Positions 11,633 through 21,207 of a DNA stretch of 64,000 nt are shown here, piece after piece (position 1 is the first letter of the stretch; each line of letters starts with the position of its first letter). Below the pieces are notes generated by a model. That model did no database searches and was not told the origin of the DNA. It was given only the letters and a program-made list of their open reading frames with translations. The stretch is from contig OW121741.1 of the NCBI GenBank assembly GCA_933228675.1, positions 56,603,310 through 56,667,309 of the forward strand, given 5' to 3'. The position numbers and the translations under genes are program-made. This stretch comes from Stomorhina lunata. Its lineage: Eukaryota; Arthropoda; Insecta; Diptera; Rhiniidae.

Positions 11633-12547
11633 ATGCCAAACAAATCATCTTCAAGAAAGTCCAACTCTAAAACAGTATCGCGAGGTTTACCGGCAAAATA
11701 TAATTCATTTCCTTGCCGGATTTGTAAACGCCCTCATCCACTTCGCAAGTGCCGAATGTTCTTGGCTATGAACATGGCCGATCGCATTCGCACAGTACGG
11801 GACAACAAGTACTGCACAAATTGTCTCGCCCACGACCACTCACATGGGACATGCTTTTCAAAACATGGTTGCAAGCACTGCCACCAATTTCACCACACGC
11901 TTCTCCATGTCCATCCGAGGCTTAGGAAAGACCTTTTGCCTTCTAAGTCAAGATCTCGTTCACGTTCGCGATCAAAGTCTCCAATTCAAAGACCGTCAAC
12001 ATCCACCAAAGCCCGAAACACCAAGGAAAAACGAGACGAGTCTCCTTCAACTACATCTAAAGCGACACTATCCACTATAATACGGCAAAACATGGTAACA
12101 CTACACCCTACAGTATTGGTCAAAATTGGATCCAAGGCGTCGCACGCTCGTTGTTTATTAGGCTCGGGCTCCTTAGTTAGCCGAGTGTCGAAAGCGTTGG
12201 TGAATAAATTGGACCTAGATGCATATTCCCTAAATGATGAGACCATATGCCAACTGGTCCTTAAATCTCGCCATGATTCGTCTTCCAAAATAGAGGGCAC
12301 ATTCAGGGTCGACAACCGAATTACCCTCCGGACTCCCTCACAGTCCCTTCCGGAATCGTACAGAAAAAACTTTAGGGATCTGTTTCTTGCTGACTCGAAA
12401 TTCTATGAGTCCGGCTCGATTGACATAATTATTGGTGTCGATCTATACTAGAAGGTAATTTGCGAAGGTATAATCTCTAAGACCGGCTTTCCTACGGCTC
12501 AGAGCACTTTATTTGGATGGACTATTTACGGTCCATATTCACTTTAA
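11633..12547 (+). pseudogene. BEL-1 third ORF: zinc knuckles plus protease-like domain
   Basis: An ORF downstream of pol, in the position where env sits in other elements. It is not env-like: no signal peptide or membrane segment is visible. Residues ~27-100 hold three knuckles like BEL gag (CRICKRPHPLRKC, CTNCLAHDHSHGTC, CKHCHQFHHTLLH). An Arg/Ser-rich linker (RSRSRSRSKS) follows. Residues ~165-270 resemble a DUF1758-type aspartic protease, but the place of the catalytic Asp reads LLGSGSLVS, so Asp is Gly. An in-frame TAG at 12449-12451 splits off the last part, which reads on to FGWTIYGPY and a stop at 12545-12547. It looks like a duplicate of the gag knuckle-protease segment. Role unknown; RNA binding is plausible from the knuckles. 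Expression from a spliced RNA is inferred. Confidence 0.7.
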
Positions 12548-12805
12548 TATTCTTGAAAATGCACTTCTTAGGGCACAATGAGCAAAAACATTACGTGTCT
12601 AAATATATCCTATTTTATATTAAATTAATAAAATGAATTCCAATATATAAAACAATAATAATAAAAAATCCTATTTACAATATTTAATTCATATTCTAAT
12701 GAACTACTTATTTAAGATTTATTTTTCCATTCTTCTAGAAGCTGTATTGTGGACCAGTCCAAACTGACCTTTCTTCACATTGCAATGCTGCAAGGCGGGC
12801 GGCAA

Positions 12806-13206
12806 TGTTAATGCCAAGAGTCCCTATTCGGACTCTTGCATTAAAATAGTATTAAAATGTTTGCAACATAAGCAACACTGCAAGTTGTCAAAATCATGCT
12901 TTCTCTTTCCTTCAATAATGCCTAAAACTGGCTGTCAGTTTGGACCCAATACTGCTTCCTGTAGACCATAATTTTCTATCCTTCTTATTGTTCTAGCAGC
13001 CACACGAAGAGGTAACATTCTAATAAATATTCCTTAGTTCGAATATAAAACTAATTTCTGTTGTTTTATTTTCTTCTATTTTCTCTATCATTTTGTTCGC
13101 TGGGATTGTTGAGTCTTTTTGTTCTAAGTAAACAAAATAAATTAATTATTTTGTTTACTTTACTTTTCGGCTCAGAGGTAATTTTGACGTTTTTCAATTC
13201 TCCACA
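12806..13206 (+). repeat. BEL-1 3' LTR (right end approximate)
   Basis: The start TGTTAATGCC directly follows a purine-rich tract (GCAAGGCGGGCGGCAA, 12790-12805), the same layout as in BEL-2. The 5' copy lies outside the window, so the right end cannot be fixed. I place it at ..CTCCACA because BEL LTRs end in CA. The early part has an inverted repeat, AAGAGTCC..GGACTCTT. AATAAA occurs near 13023. Confidence 0.6.
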
Positions 13207-13224
13207 GAGGCTCTTATTCTCTAC

Positions 13225-13415
13225 CCCTTCAAATATAAATCAAAAATACCCGGTATAATTTGAGCGATATAATATAAATCAGAAATACCCGTTATAATTG
13301 AGCGATATAATATAAATCAGAAATACCCGGTATGAATTGAGCAATAGAATATTAATCAAAAATACCCGGTATATTTTGAGCGATAAAATATAAAGCAAAA
13401 ATAACTGTTATTTTT
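13225..13415. repeat. 39-bp tandem repeat, about 4.5 copies
   Basis: Units begin AATATAAATCAAAAATACCC and contain the segment CGGTATAATTTGAGCGATAT, with lengths 39, 38, 39, 39 and a degraded last copy. The copies differ at several positions, so it is not freshly amplified. It lies between the BEL-1 3' end and the 3.77-kb tandem array. Confidence 0.8.
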
Positions 13416-13851
13416 GCCTAAAATAATAAAAGTCGCAAAATAACTGTCATTTCTAACCAAAAAAATAAAAATCAAAAAAATAGAAGGCTTACGATAAAAT
13501 TAAAATTTAGGTCAAATGAATCAAAACTCTGTTATTGAATTTCAGAACAGATAAATTTTAATGCTTGCTTTTTTTATTTAAAAATTCAAAAATACCCGTT
13601 ATTTTCAGTTCCTGCTTTAAAAACATCAAATTTAAAACCATTTGTTGATTAAAAAACATGTGGTAAATAAATATATTACAGCCACAAACCTTTATCAAAA
13701 AAAAAAAAAACAAAATTTTTGTTAACATCAAATCATTTCATATTAAAAATCATATGTCAAAGTAAAATTTAAATTAAGAAAAATAGAAATTGTATTAAAA
13801 ATTCGAAGGTCATAAATAAAAGAAATTTTGTCAAAACTACAAATTTTCATT
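13416..13851. other. AT-rich spacer, nothing recognised
   Basis: A/T-rich sequence with A-runs (13695-13710) and one more ATACCCGTTATTTT echo of the 39-bp unit near 13591. No ORF, terminal repeat or known motif is visible. Confidence 0.5.
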
Positions 13852-14745
13852 ATAAAAAAAAATTAAACAACTACAATAGTTTTTAAACTGGTTCTCTTAA
13901 AAATCTTTAATTCAACTTGCATTAAAGATAACGGAAAACAAATTTTTAAAATTAGTAATTGAGTAAAAATCAATTACAATAAAAAATTTAAAATAAAAAA
14001 ACGACAAAATTAATCATGAACTTAGTAACAATGATGTCAAAAGAAAAAATTTAAAAACTACAAAATTACTAAATAAACTACAATTACAAATAAATATATA
14101 AAAAATATTTGACATTGAAAAAATTTAAAGAACACAAAAAGAAATTATCAAAATTCTTAAACAATAATAAAAAACTGAAAAACATGCATAAAAAATAATA
14201 AAATATAGACAAACAAAATATTAAAACAAACAGGAACAAATTACGAAAAGGAAAAAAATTAAAAATATGACTCATAAAGAAGTTTTTTAATAAAAACTGG
14301 TATTAAGGAAAAGAAACGCTTAAAAACAATAACAAATAAGAGCAATTGAAAGAAAAAATAATAACAAATGTTAAAAGCAAAATTGCAACAAAGCGTACAT
14401 GCATAAATTTAAATAAAAACAACAATTATTAGAGGCGAAAACCAACAATGAATAATTGAAAAATAATAACAAAAAAATTAAATTTAAAATTACAACAAAC
14501 ACAATTTGCAAATTTAACAAAAAACAAGTAAGAGTGGTATATTCGGCTTTGCCGAATGTTAGATACCCTTCACCAATGGTGTTCCAAAAGTACTTAACGT
14601 AATTCCTAGCAATATTTGGTTATACTAGTATTATATGCAAAGAGTCTTTAAAATTAAGAGTCGGAAAACGAAAACCTTTTCGGTGGCGTCATCATCTAGA
14701 ATAGTTATGCACCCAAAGGTTAGGTTGGGCAGGTGGCTGATGTCT
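13852..14745. repeat. 3.77-kb tandem repeat, copy 1, left part
   Basis: About 670 bp of A-rich sequence starting at AATTAAACAACTACAATAG, then the family start ACAAGTAAGAGTGGTATATT at 14525 and about 220 bp more. The same sequence, nearly identical, occurs at 28266-29157 and 32036-32898. It is cut at GTCT (14742-14745) by Gypsy-C and resumes at 25384. No coding potential. Confidence 0.85.
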
Positions 14746-15032
14746 TGTGGTAAATAGTGGAATTGCTCATACAGATTTCATTGAACTTAAAGTATGTCAT
14801 ACATTCTTTAAGTATCAATTTATGTCTGGAGTATATTCACTGAATATCATATTCTAATATTCCAATAGAATTTAATAATACCGATATCATTTTATAATTT
14901 AATTTAATGTAATTTGATTATAGTCAGTACTTTTACTGCAATTTAAAATTTAAATATAATTACTTGATTTTTATTAAATAAAGCAGTCAATATTTAACAT
15001 GAGACGAAAGAAGTTGTTTATTATTTATTATA
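14746..15032 (+). repeat. Gypsy-C 5' LTR
   Basis: 287-bp LTR, TGTGGTAAATAG...ATTTATTATA, one base different from 25097-25383. AATAAA occurs near its end (around 14977). The ends do not form a perfect inverted repeat, but target duplication, primer site and polypurine tract fix both borders. Confidence 0.93.
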
Positions 15033-15045
15033 TGGCGACCGTGCA
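15033..15045 (+). other. Gypsy-C primer binding site (tRNA-Arg)
   Basis: TGGCGACCGTG starts at the first base after the LTR and equals the first 11 bases of the tRNA-Arg primer site used by mdg1/412 elements. The match decays after that. Confidence 0.8.
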
Positions 15046-15885
15046 GTCTTCGGCAATCTTATTTAAGTGAAAAACAATAGAATGAAAAAAATTAAAGTAT
15101 TCTTGTGCAAATTTTAAAAATAGAAATATAATTAAGAAAAAAGATAATTGAAAAACAAAAATTACAATTGCAATTGAAAAAAAAAAAGACATTTTGTTTT
15201 TAGAAAGTTGCTAAGAAAAAAAGAAAACTAATTGCTAAGTTTTAAAGTATCTAAAAAAAAGAATTTACAAAAATAAATAAGAAAAGAATTTGCACGCTTT
15301 ATATATTAAAAACTAAAAATAGTTAAAAACAAAAAAAAAAAAAAAAATAATAATTAATTGCAACAAGAAGATATGAAACAGTGCCTTTATTTCTGTTTCT
15401 TTAGAACTGTTTATTAAATGAACATAAAATTACAAAAAACAAAAGGATTTATAAAAGCAAAAAAATAGAATTTAAAAAAAAAGATTTCCAAAAATACATA
15501 TATTTTGTGAAATCCATAACAATTTTGTGTCCACCCAAAGACAAAGAAAATAAATTAGTTTGAAAAAAAAAAAATTATATATAAAAAACTTTAAATTTAA
15601 AAAATTTTAAACAAAACATCGGCAGAACAAATCTACAACCAAACAACGGCATTAGATGAGAAAACAACAGCAACAGGAAGGACTTTTGATGGATCCAATT
15701 TAAAATACTACTACTTCATCTTTGATTTGTATTAATTTTTTATGGTATGAAAATATTTTACATTTAGTTTGTAATTTAATTTTTTTTTTAAAAACAACGA
15801 ATCAAATTTTATAAGTTAATTTTTTTTTCGTGGATTTGTAAACATTATTTTCTTATTTATTTATTTATAAAATATAATATACAAA
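15046..15885 (+). other. Gypsy-C untranslated leader
   Basis: About 840 nt of very A-rich sequence between the primer site and the first ORF, with A-runs (for example 15331-15347). No ORF of note. It would contain packaging signals, but none can be recognised by eye. Confidence 0.6.
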
Positions 15886-16149
15886 ATGACCTGGTGGAAA
15901 AATATATTAAAAGCGATACCAGTGCTTTTCGCTGGTTATGAAATAGGGAAAAATGACAATAAAGAAATGGACGAACATAGTAAACAGTTAGAAATATATA
16001 TAGAAAAAACGTTGAAGATGGAAAACAAACATGAAAATGAAGACTTAAATATATTTGAGGTGTTAGTAGCAATAATATTAGCTTTGATGGTAATTGCCTA
16101 CATCACACGATTATTGTATACAGTCTTAAGAAGAAGACAACAAATCTAA
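15886..16149 (+). CDS. Small predicted membrane protein ahead of gag in Gypsy-C
   Basis: 87-residue ORF from ATG at 15886 to a stop at 16147-16149, ending 11 nt before the gag ATG. The N-terminus MTWWKNILKAIPVLFAGYEI is amphipathic. The middle is acidic/basic (KEMDEHSKQLEIYIEKTL). Residues ~57-75 (VLVAIILALMVIAYITRLLY) form one clear transmembrane segment, followed by a basic tail (RRRQQ), which predicts a cytosolic C-terminus by the positive-inside rule. Small ORFs before gag are known in 412-type elements, but I know of no assigned function. The ORF is intact whereas pol is broken. It is in a different frame arrangement from gag (not a fusion), and translation would need leaky scanning or re-initiation. 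Confidence 0.6.
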   Translation: MTWWKNILKAIPVLFAGYEIGKNDNKEMDEHSKQLEIYIEKTLKMENKHENEDLNIFEVLVAIILALMVIAYITRLLYTVLRRRQQI

Positions 16150-16717
16150 TTTTATTAATTATGCAATGGCAGAAAATAGTTGACAGTGTAAAACCTTTTG
16201 AAGAGGACTTCAATAAAGAATTTAAATGCATTAACAAAAAACGGACAATAAAGGAAGAAACACTAAATAAACACATAAAAACACTAATAGAAACATACAA
16301 CACTATCAGAGTTATCTTACATGGACACTATCATTTATATACAACAGAACACAAAAATAAGGCTAATGAAATTTTTTTTAAGTTAAGAGATAAATTTTTA
16401 AAAATATTTCATTTATATAAAATTAACATTAAAGTCCCACTAAATTTGAACAAAGAGGTCACTGAAGAAATAACAGAAACAGACGAAAGTGATAGTGAAG
16501 AAACGGAAAATAAAAGAACTTCCACCATGCCACGAACAGAAGATGAAGTTATAGACAAAACTACAAAAATTGTGCCTGTATTTGATGGTAACGTCAATGA
16601 GCTACAAAGTTTTGTAGATGCCTTAGCTCTGATTGACAAAATCAAGGATGGACATGAGACAGTTGCAATAGAAGTAATAAAAACCAAATTAAGGGGACAT
16701 GCAAGGAATGTTATTAC

Positions 16718-17104
16718 TGTTATGGTGTTGAGTATTTAAGAATTAACGTATCATTTGTAATAAAGAACACAAGTTTATTTATTTTAATCATTCTTTATTT
16801 ACTACTTCTTGGTTGCTATAAGTAAACTGCTACTTTCTATGTTGCAGCCAGCTCTTTATAGTTGAATTGCTGCTGCTAGTTACTGCATGGTTGTTGTAGT
16901 AGTTGTTGCTTCTGCCGAATCAGCATATATTGCAAAATGGGTGCAGTAGCTGTTTTAGCTCTGCGGTACTGCATATTGCCGTCTCAGCAAGTGTTACAAT
17001 TTGTTGTCATCATTCTTGGCTATTTGGTGACCCAGTAATTTATTTTGATTCATTTCCGCATTGTTGTTTGAATGTTGGTATCGTAAGCAAAGTAACTCAC
17101 AACA
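16718..17104 (-). repeat. Gypsy-B 3' LTR
   Basis: 387 bp; plus-strand TGTTATGGTG...CTCACAACA. Matches 20303-20690 except for one missing base (AGCTCTTT versus AGCTACTTT) and one substitution near the right end. Confidence 0.95.
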
Positions 17105-17121
17105 TCCCTCCCCCCTTTTTT
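17105..17121 (-). other. Gypsy-B polypurine tract
   Basis: On the minus strand AAAAAAGGGGGGAGGGA abuts the LTR start TGTTGTGAG. Confidence 0.85.
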
Positions 17122-17128
17122 AAAAGGA

Positions 17129-17153
17129 GAAGCATCCTAATCTTGGATGCTTC
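17129..17153. other. Perfect 9-bp hairpin beside Gypsy-B polypurine tract
   Basis: GAAGCATCC, a 7-nt loop, then GGATGCTTC. It lies 7 nt inside the polypurine tract. It could be a structural RNA element near the 3' end or a chance inverted repeat. Confidence 0.45.
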
Positions 17154-18777
17154 GACTCATTGTTTGAGTGGGAAAGGCCAAGTCAATTTTTTGGCGGAAA
17201 ATGAATTCAATTTAACAATTTTACTTGACAATCACTTGCTGTGGTTGTTTGTTGCTGATTTTTCGGCTTTACAACACGTTGAGTACTACAGCAGCAGCAG
17301 CAGCATTTTTTTTTTTTTTATATTTATTTTTCTTATTTTCACTTATATTTAGCTTGACAAATAATCATTTAATTATAATCTTAAATTTATTACTTAAAAG
17401 AAAGAATTTGACAAAATTATTTTTTGAAATATATACATATTCTTAGAATTTATGTAGAAAAAATATTAACACCATTTAGTTTTATTATTTCCTATTTTTG
17501 CTATATTAAAATATAATAAATTTTCAAAAATATATAAATTTTTGTTAGTTTTTTTTTTTCACATATATATTTTTTATAATTTCAAATGATTAATCTAATA
17601 AAATTATTATTACTACTTTCTCTCTTTTTTTTATATTTAGTTAGGAAAATTTTTTTTTTTTTTTTAATAAACTTTGTAATTACATTTAAGGAAATTATTT
17701 CTTATTATTACATTATTATAAATTAAAATTTTCTAATATAGACAATAATAATAGGTCTAGTAATAAACATACAAATATATAAATGGAAAAAATACCGGAG
17801 AAAGTTAAATTTTTTTTTTATTATACATTAATTTATGTTTACGAATGATTGAAAAGAAGAAATAAAAAAAAATTGGTTTATTAACTTTCAATAAAGCAAT
17901 AAATTTTCTGATTACTAAAGCCAATTACTTTTAATTACTCTTCTATATTTGAGTTGAACTTGAAAAATAAGAACTGCTGTCATTTCCAAATACAATGGTT
18001 TGTATTGTTTGTGCAAATGACCGCTTTTCATCATATTAATTAATTTTTATTTTTCAAGGTCTTTACAAATGAAATTTTGCATTATATGCAAAAAATAAAA
18101 CTGTTCGCAACTGCGCTAAATTATGTCATAAAATGTATATATGTATAAACATATATATTTTTAAATAACTTGACATACATATTTATACATACATATTTTT
18201 TGTTTTAATAATTTGATACCTGGCGCTTAGCGACAAATTTAATATGTCTTAACACATGAAAACGTAAGACATTTAAAACTGTCGTGCGCCAGTGACGTAT
18301 TATACGGTAACTTGTAAGAAAAAAAAAAATACCGAAAGAAAAAAAATATATTTTTAAGTTTTCGATATGGTCATCAACAATCCGATTATGCCTAAAAATA
18401 TGAACTAAAAAGGTGGTTAAATCAGCGTTGCTGCTGAACCTCAGGATCCCGTGCGCAGAATATTTCGTGGCTAGTGATGGCTGTTTTATTGGGGTGGTTA
18501 AAATTATACTTCTTCCGAACAGAGTGCGTCGCCTAATCAAATCTTATCTCGTCTATTTTTCACCGTACCTTTACGTGTATACTTCCTCTTAACTATATCT
18601 CGGCATGTTCGTATCTAGATATGTCGTCAAAGCTATTCCCTCCACTACGCAGCAGGAATTGTCTCAATCGCTTGCACTAATTCCGGCTAGTGTTGGCGAA
18701 ACAACCTTAAACTAGAAATCCGTCTACCTGAACATCCATCTACAAAAAAAAAACATTTCCCTCTGTCCATCCGCTGC
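17154..18777. other. Gypsy-B 3' internal region, no gene recognised
   Basis: Mostly AT-rich with T-runs, a (CAG)5 tract near 17290 and several ATACAT-type stretches (18130-18200). The minus-strand reading frame at 18205-18540 shows no known domain and I do not accept it as a gene. This part may include sequence captured from elsewhere. Confidence 0.4.
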
Positions 18778-19243
18778 CCCCTGTACATTTGGTTTCGAGC
18801 CAAATGGAGCGGAGTAACTGGGTTCTTAATTTTTCCTCTCTTCCTTCCGATTTATAATCCTTGTCCACTAATTCCGTAGTGTTCTGACAATGTTCCTTAC
18901 CCAACCAAAGACTTCTCATGCACTTCCACCCCCTTGTACATTTGGTTTCGAGCCAAAGTAACTAAAAAAATAAGTGGAATAACATGGTCATTCCTGTCTT
19001 TCTTTTCCTTTCTTTCTTTCTTGTCCACTACATGCACTCCCGCGTCCTCCTGTACCTTTGGTTTCAAGCCAAGGTTTGGAGCGGAGTCACGTGTCTCCCT
19101 ATCTTCCTGCTATCCTACTCACGCCACTGTCTCCGAAGTGCGTTTCCGTTCACTATCTCCGTAGTGTTTTTCTTTTCCTTATTTATTTACGCCACTATTT
19201 CCGTAGTGCGTTTCTGTTTATTTCTATCACTATCTCCGTAGTG
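18778..19243. repeat. Hairpin-bearing imperfect tandem repeats in Gypsy-B
   Basis: Two short palindromic motifs recur. TTTGGTTTCGAGCCAAA occurs at 18788, 18941 and, slightly changed, 19057. CACTATCTCCGTAGTG and close variants occur at 18866, 19125, 19151, 19193 and 19228, each able to fold as a 5-bp stem. Both are embedded in pyrimidine-rich sequence between integrase and the 3' LTR. Confidence 0.75.
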
Positions 19244-19363
19244 TTTTTTTTCTTTAATTATTCTAACCTATCGCTTCCTCTTTTTCCGATGCAATTCTTT
19301 TTTACGTAAGTACCTCCTCCTCCTACCGCAACTCTGTTTCTTTTTATCCCCGTAACTACCCAC

Positions 19364-19945
19364 TTAACCAGCCAGTTTCACCAGGTTATTGTGGTAAACC
19401 CTCTCCGAGTTCCCACATTTTATCCTTACGTTTACGGGTGTGGGTACTCCCGTAATTCTATAAGGTCCTAGCCATATGGGCGAGAACTTATTCTTCCTCG
19501 CCTGGTTCTTTAGCCATACCATCTGTCCCACCTTGAAACACCTTACCTCTGTCCCCCGGTCGTAGTAGGTCTTAGATCTTGCCTTAGCTTTGTCTTGGTT
19601 TGCTCTCACTATTTCGTAGCTTCGTTGGATTTGGTACCGTAAAATTTTGTCGTAATCGTCCGTATTGTAAAGAGGAGCCGGCTGTTTCCTTAACCTGCAA
19701 GGCACCTCGAACTCGAACCCATACAGTACTCTGTTTGGAGTCTGCTTCGTGGACGTGTGCCTCGTGTTATTATGCACGTGCATCGCGTGATGCAGCCATT
19801 CGTCCCAGTTGGCACCGTCCATTTTGACGAAATTTCTTAAATACTCGGCCAGTGGCCTGTGTGTTCTTTCCAATGAACCATTAGACTGTGGGTGATATGG
19901 GGTGGTGTATATATTCTTTACCCCCAGTAGCTTGCAAACTGTCCA
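19364..19945 (-). pseudogene. Gypsy-B integrase C-terminal remnant
   Basis: The only coding remnant of Gypsy-B, read leftwards. It starts abruptly near 19945 with KLLGVKNIYTTPYHPQSNGS, i.e. just before the catalytic Glu of integrase. It continues through LERTHRPLAEYLRNF and KQTPNRVLYGFE to the C-terminal VGQMVWLKNQARKNKFSPIW and LGPYRI block, ending at VYHNNLVKLAG and a stop at 19364. The reading frame from 19873 down is open for 169 codons. Everything upstream in element sense (gag to integrase core) is missing, so the remnant is not functional as an enzyme. Confidence 0.85.
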
Positions 19946-20281
19946 CCGAGTAATTATATTTGTGTAGTACTTCCTCTGTCCTCGTCTGCGGATTGTCCAT
20001 TAATCGCTAAAATACTTAATTCTTACCATTTCCCAATTTCTCGTCCGATTTCCCTCGTAGATTCGATTTCCGGTTCTATAAAACTATCTTCTTTCCGTGG
20101 TCGAGACCCGTGGAAATTACTACTACCTCCACCACCTTTTTATTTCAACCCAGATATCAAAAGGTGTACCGGAGTGCGGCTGCTTTTAGACCCTTGATAT
20201 CCTGTTTCAACAGTTGTGGTTTCCTTAGTTTCTCTTTCCACTTAACCTATCCCACTTTCAGAATCTAATCTTACCAAAAAC
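19946..20281 (-). other. Gypsy-B 5' leader remnant
   Basis: About 335 bp between the deletion point and the primer site. No gag motif is readable. In element sense GGTAAGATTAG near 20265 looks like a splice donor. Confidence 0.4.
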
Positions 20282-20299
20282 ATCCTACCGGCTGCGCCA
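20282..20299 (-). other. Gypsy-B primer binding site (tRNA-Ser)
   Basis: On the minus strand TGGCGCAGCCGGTAGGAT starts 3 nt from the LTR. It matches, with one change, the tRNA-Ser primer site known from 17.6/297-type elements. Confidence 0.8.
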
Positions 20300-20302
20300 A
20301 TT

Positions 20303-20690
20303 TGTTATGGTGTTGAGTATTTAAGAATTAACGTATCATTTGTAATAAAGAACACAAGTTTATTTATTTTAATCATTCTTTATTTACTACTTCTTGGTTG
20401 CTATAAGTAAACTGCTACTTTCTATGTTGCAGCCAGCTACTTTATAGTTGAATTGCTGCTGCTAGTTACTGCATGGTTGTTGTAGTAGTTGTTGCTTCTG
20501 CCGAATCAGCATATATTGCAAAATGGGTGCAGTAGCTGTTTTAGCTCTGCGGTACTGCATATTGCCGTCTCAGCAAGTGTTACAATTTGTTGTCATCATT
20601 CTTGGCTATTTGGTGACCCAGTAATTTATTTTGATTCATTTCCGCATTGTTGTTTGAATGTTGGTATCGTTAGCAAAGTAACTCACAACA
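20303..20690 (-). repeat. Gypsy-B 5' LTR
   Basis: 388-bp copy of 16718-17104. On its antisense (plus) side an open frame from 20489 runs by chance into the second half of Gypsy-C gag. Confidence 0.94.
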
Positions 20691-21207
20691 TTACAAATGA
20701 AACTACTATAGAAGCAATTAAAGTAAAATTACAATCATCCATAAAAGGAGAGTCGTCTGAGCTACTATGTTCGAAACTAATGAACATAAAACAGCAGTCC
20801 AAATCGGCCACAGTATATGCGGAAGAAATTCAAGAAATTACTAAGAGACTAGGTGGGGCATATATTCGAGAAGGCTACCCACAGGAAATTGCAGAAAAAT
20901 TAATTCGACAAAATGCTGCCAAAACGATTTCCAAAAATGCCACAAGTGATGAGGTAAAACTCATCATAAAGACAGGCAATTTTAATTCTTTAAACGACGT
21001 CGTTTCCAAATTTATAGAAGCCAGTACTGAGGCTTCTGTTTCTAATTCTTCAGTTTTCTATTTTAAGCAACGAGGTCCTACCAATATGAACTACAGAAAT
21101 AGTGGTTTCAATAATAATCGCGGGCGTGGTCAAAATTGGAGTAGAAATAACAATTCTAGGAACTATAGTAATAATTATTCGGAAAACGAGAATTCCCCCC
21201 AAGGCAC

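Larger units (their letters stand above)
11476..13206 (+). mobile_element. BEL-1, right part
   Basis: Continuation of BEL-1 after the Gypsy-A insertion. It contains the last ~37 codons of integrase (SGSDNRVRVADV, then RPIVKLILLP, stop at 11587-11589), a third ORF, ~260 bp of AT-rich 3' non-coding sequence (12548-12805) and the 3' LTR. The right end of the LTR is not certain. Confidence 0.85.
16718..20690 (-). mobile_element. Internally deleted Ty3/Gypsy element Gypsy-B nested in Gypsy-C gag
   Basis: A 3,973-bp minus-strand element with LTRs of 387 and 388 bp that differ by about one substitution and one single-base indel. The target duplication is TTAC (16714-16717 and 20691-20694). Primer site: tRNA-Ser type. 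Polypurine tract present. Only the end of integrase remains of the coding region; gag, protease, RT and RNase H are missing. It therefore moved either as a defective RNA with proteins from a full-length relative, or lost the interior after insertion. Confidence 0.94.

Noticed and set aside
11633..12547. Third BEL ORF as an env gene
   Set aside because: No signal peptide, transmembrane segment or fusion peptide; zinc knuckles and a protease-like fold point to a gag-type protein.
13225..13415. CRISPR-like array
   Set aside because: Direct tandem units without spacers, in a eukaryotic setting.
18205..18540. 111-codon minus frame in Gypsy-B
   Set aside because: No recognisable domain, low-complexity middle, lies in AT-rich internal sequence; not supported as a gene.
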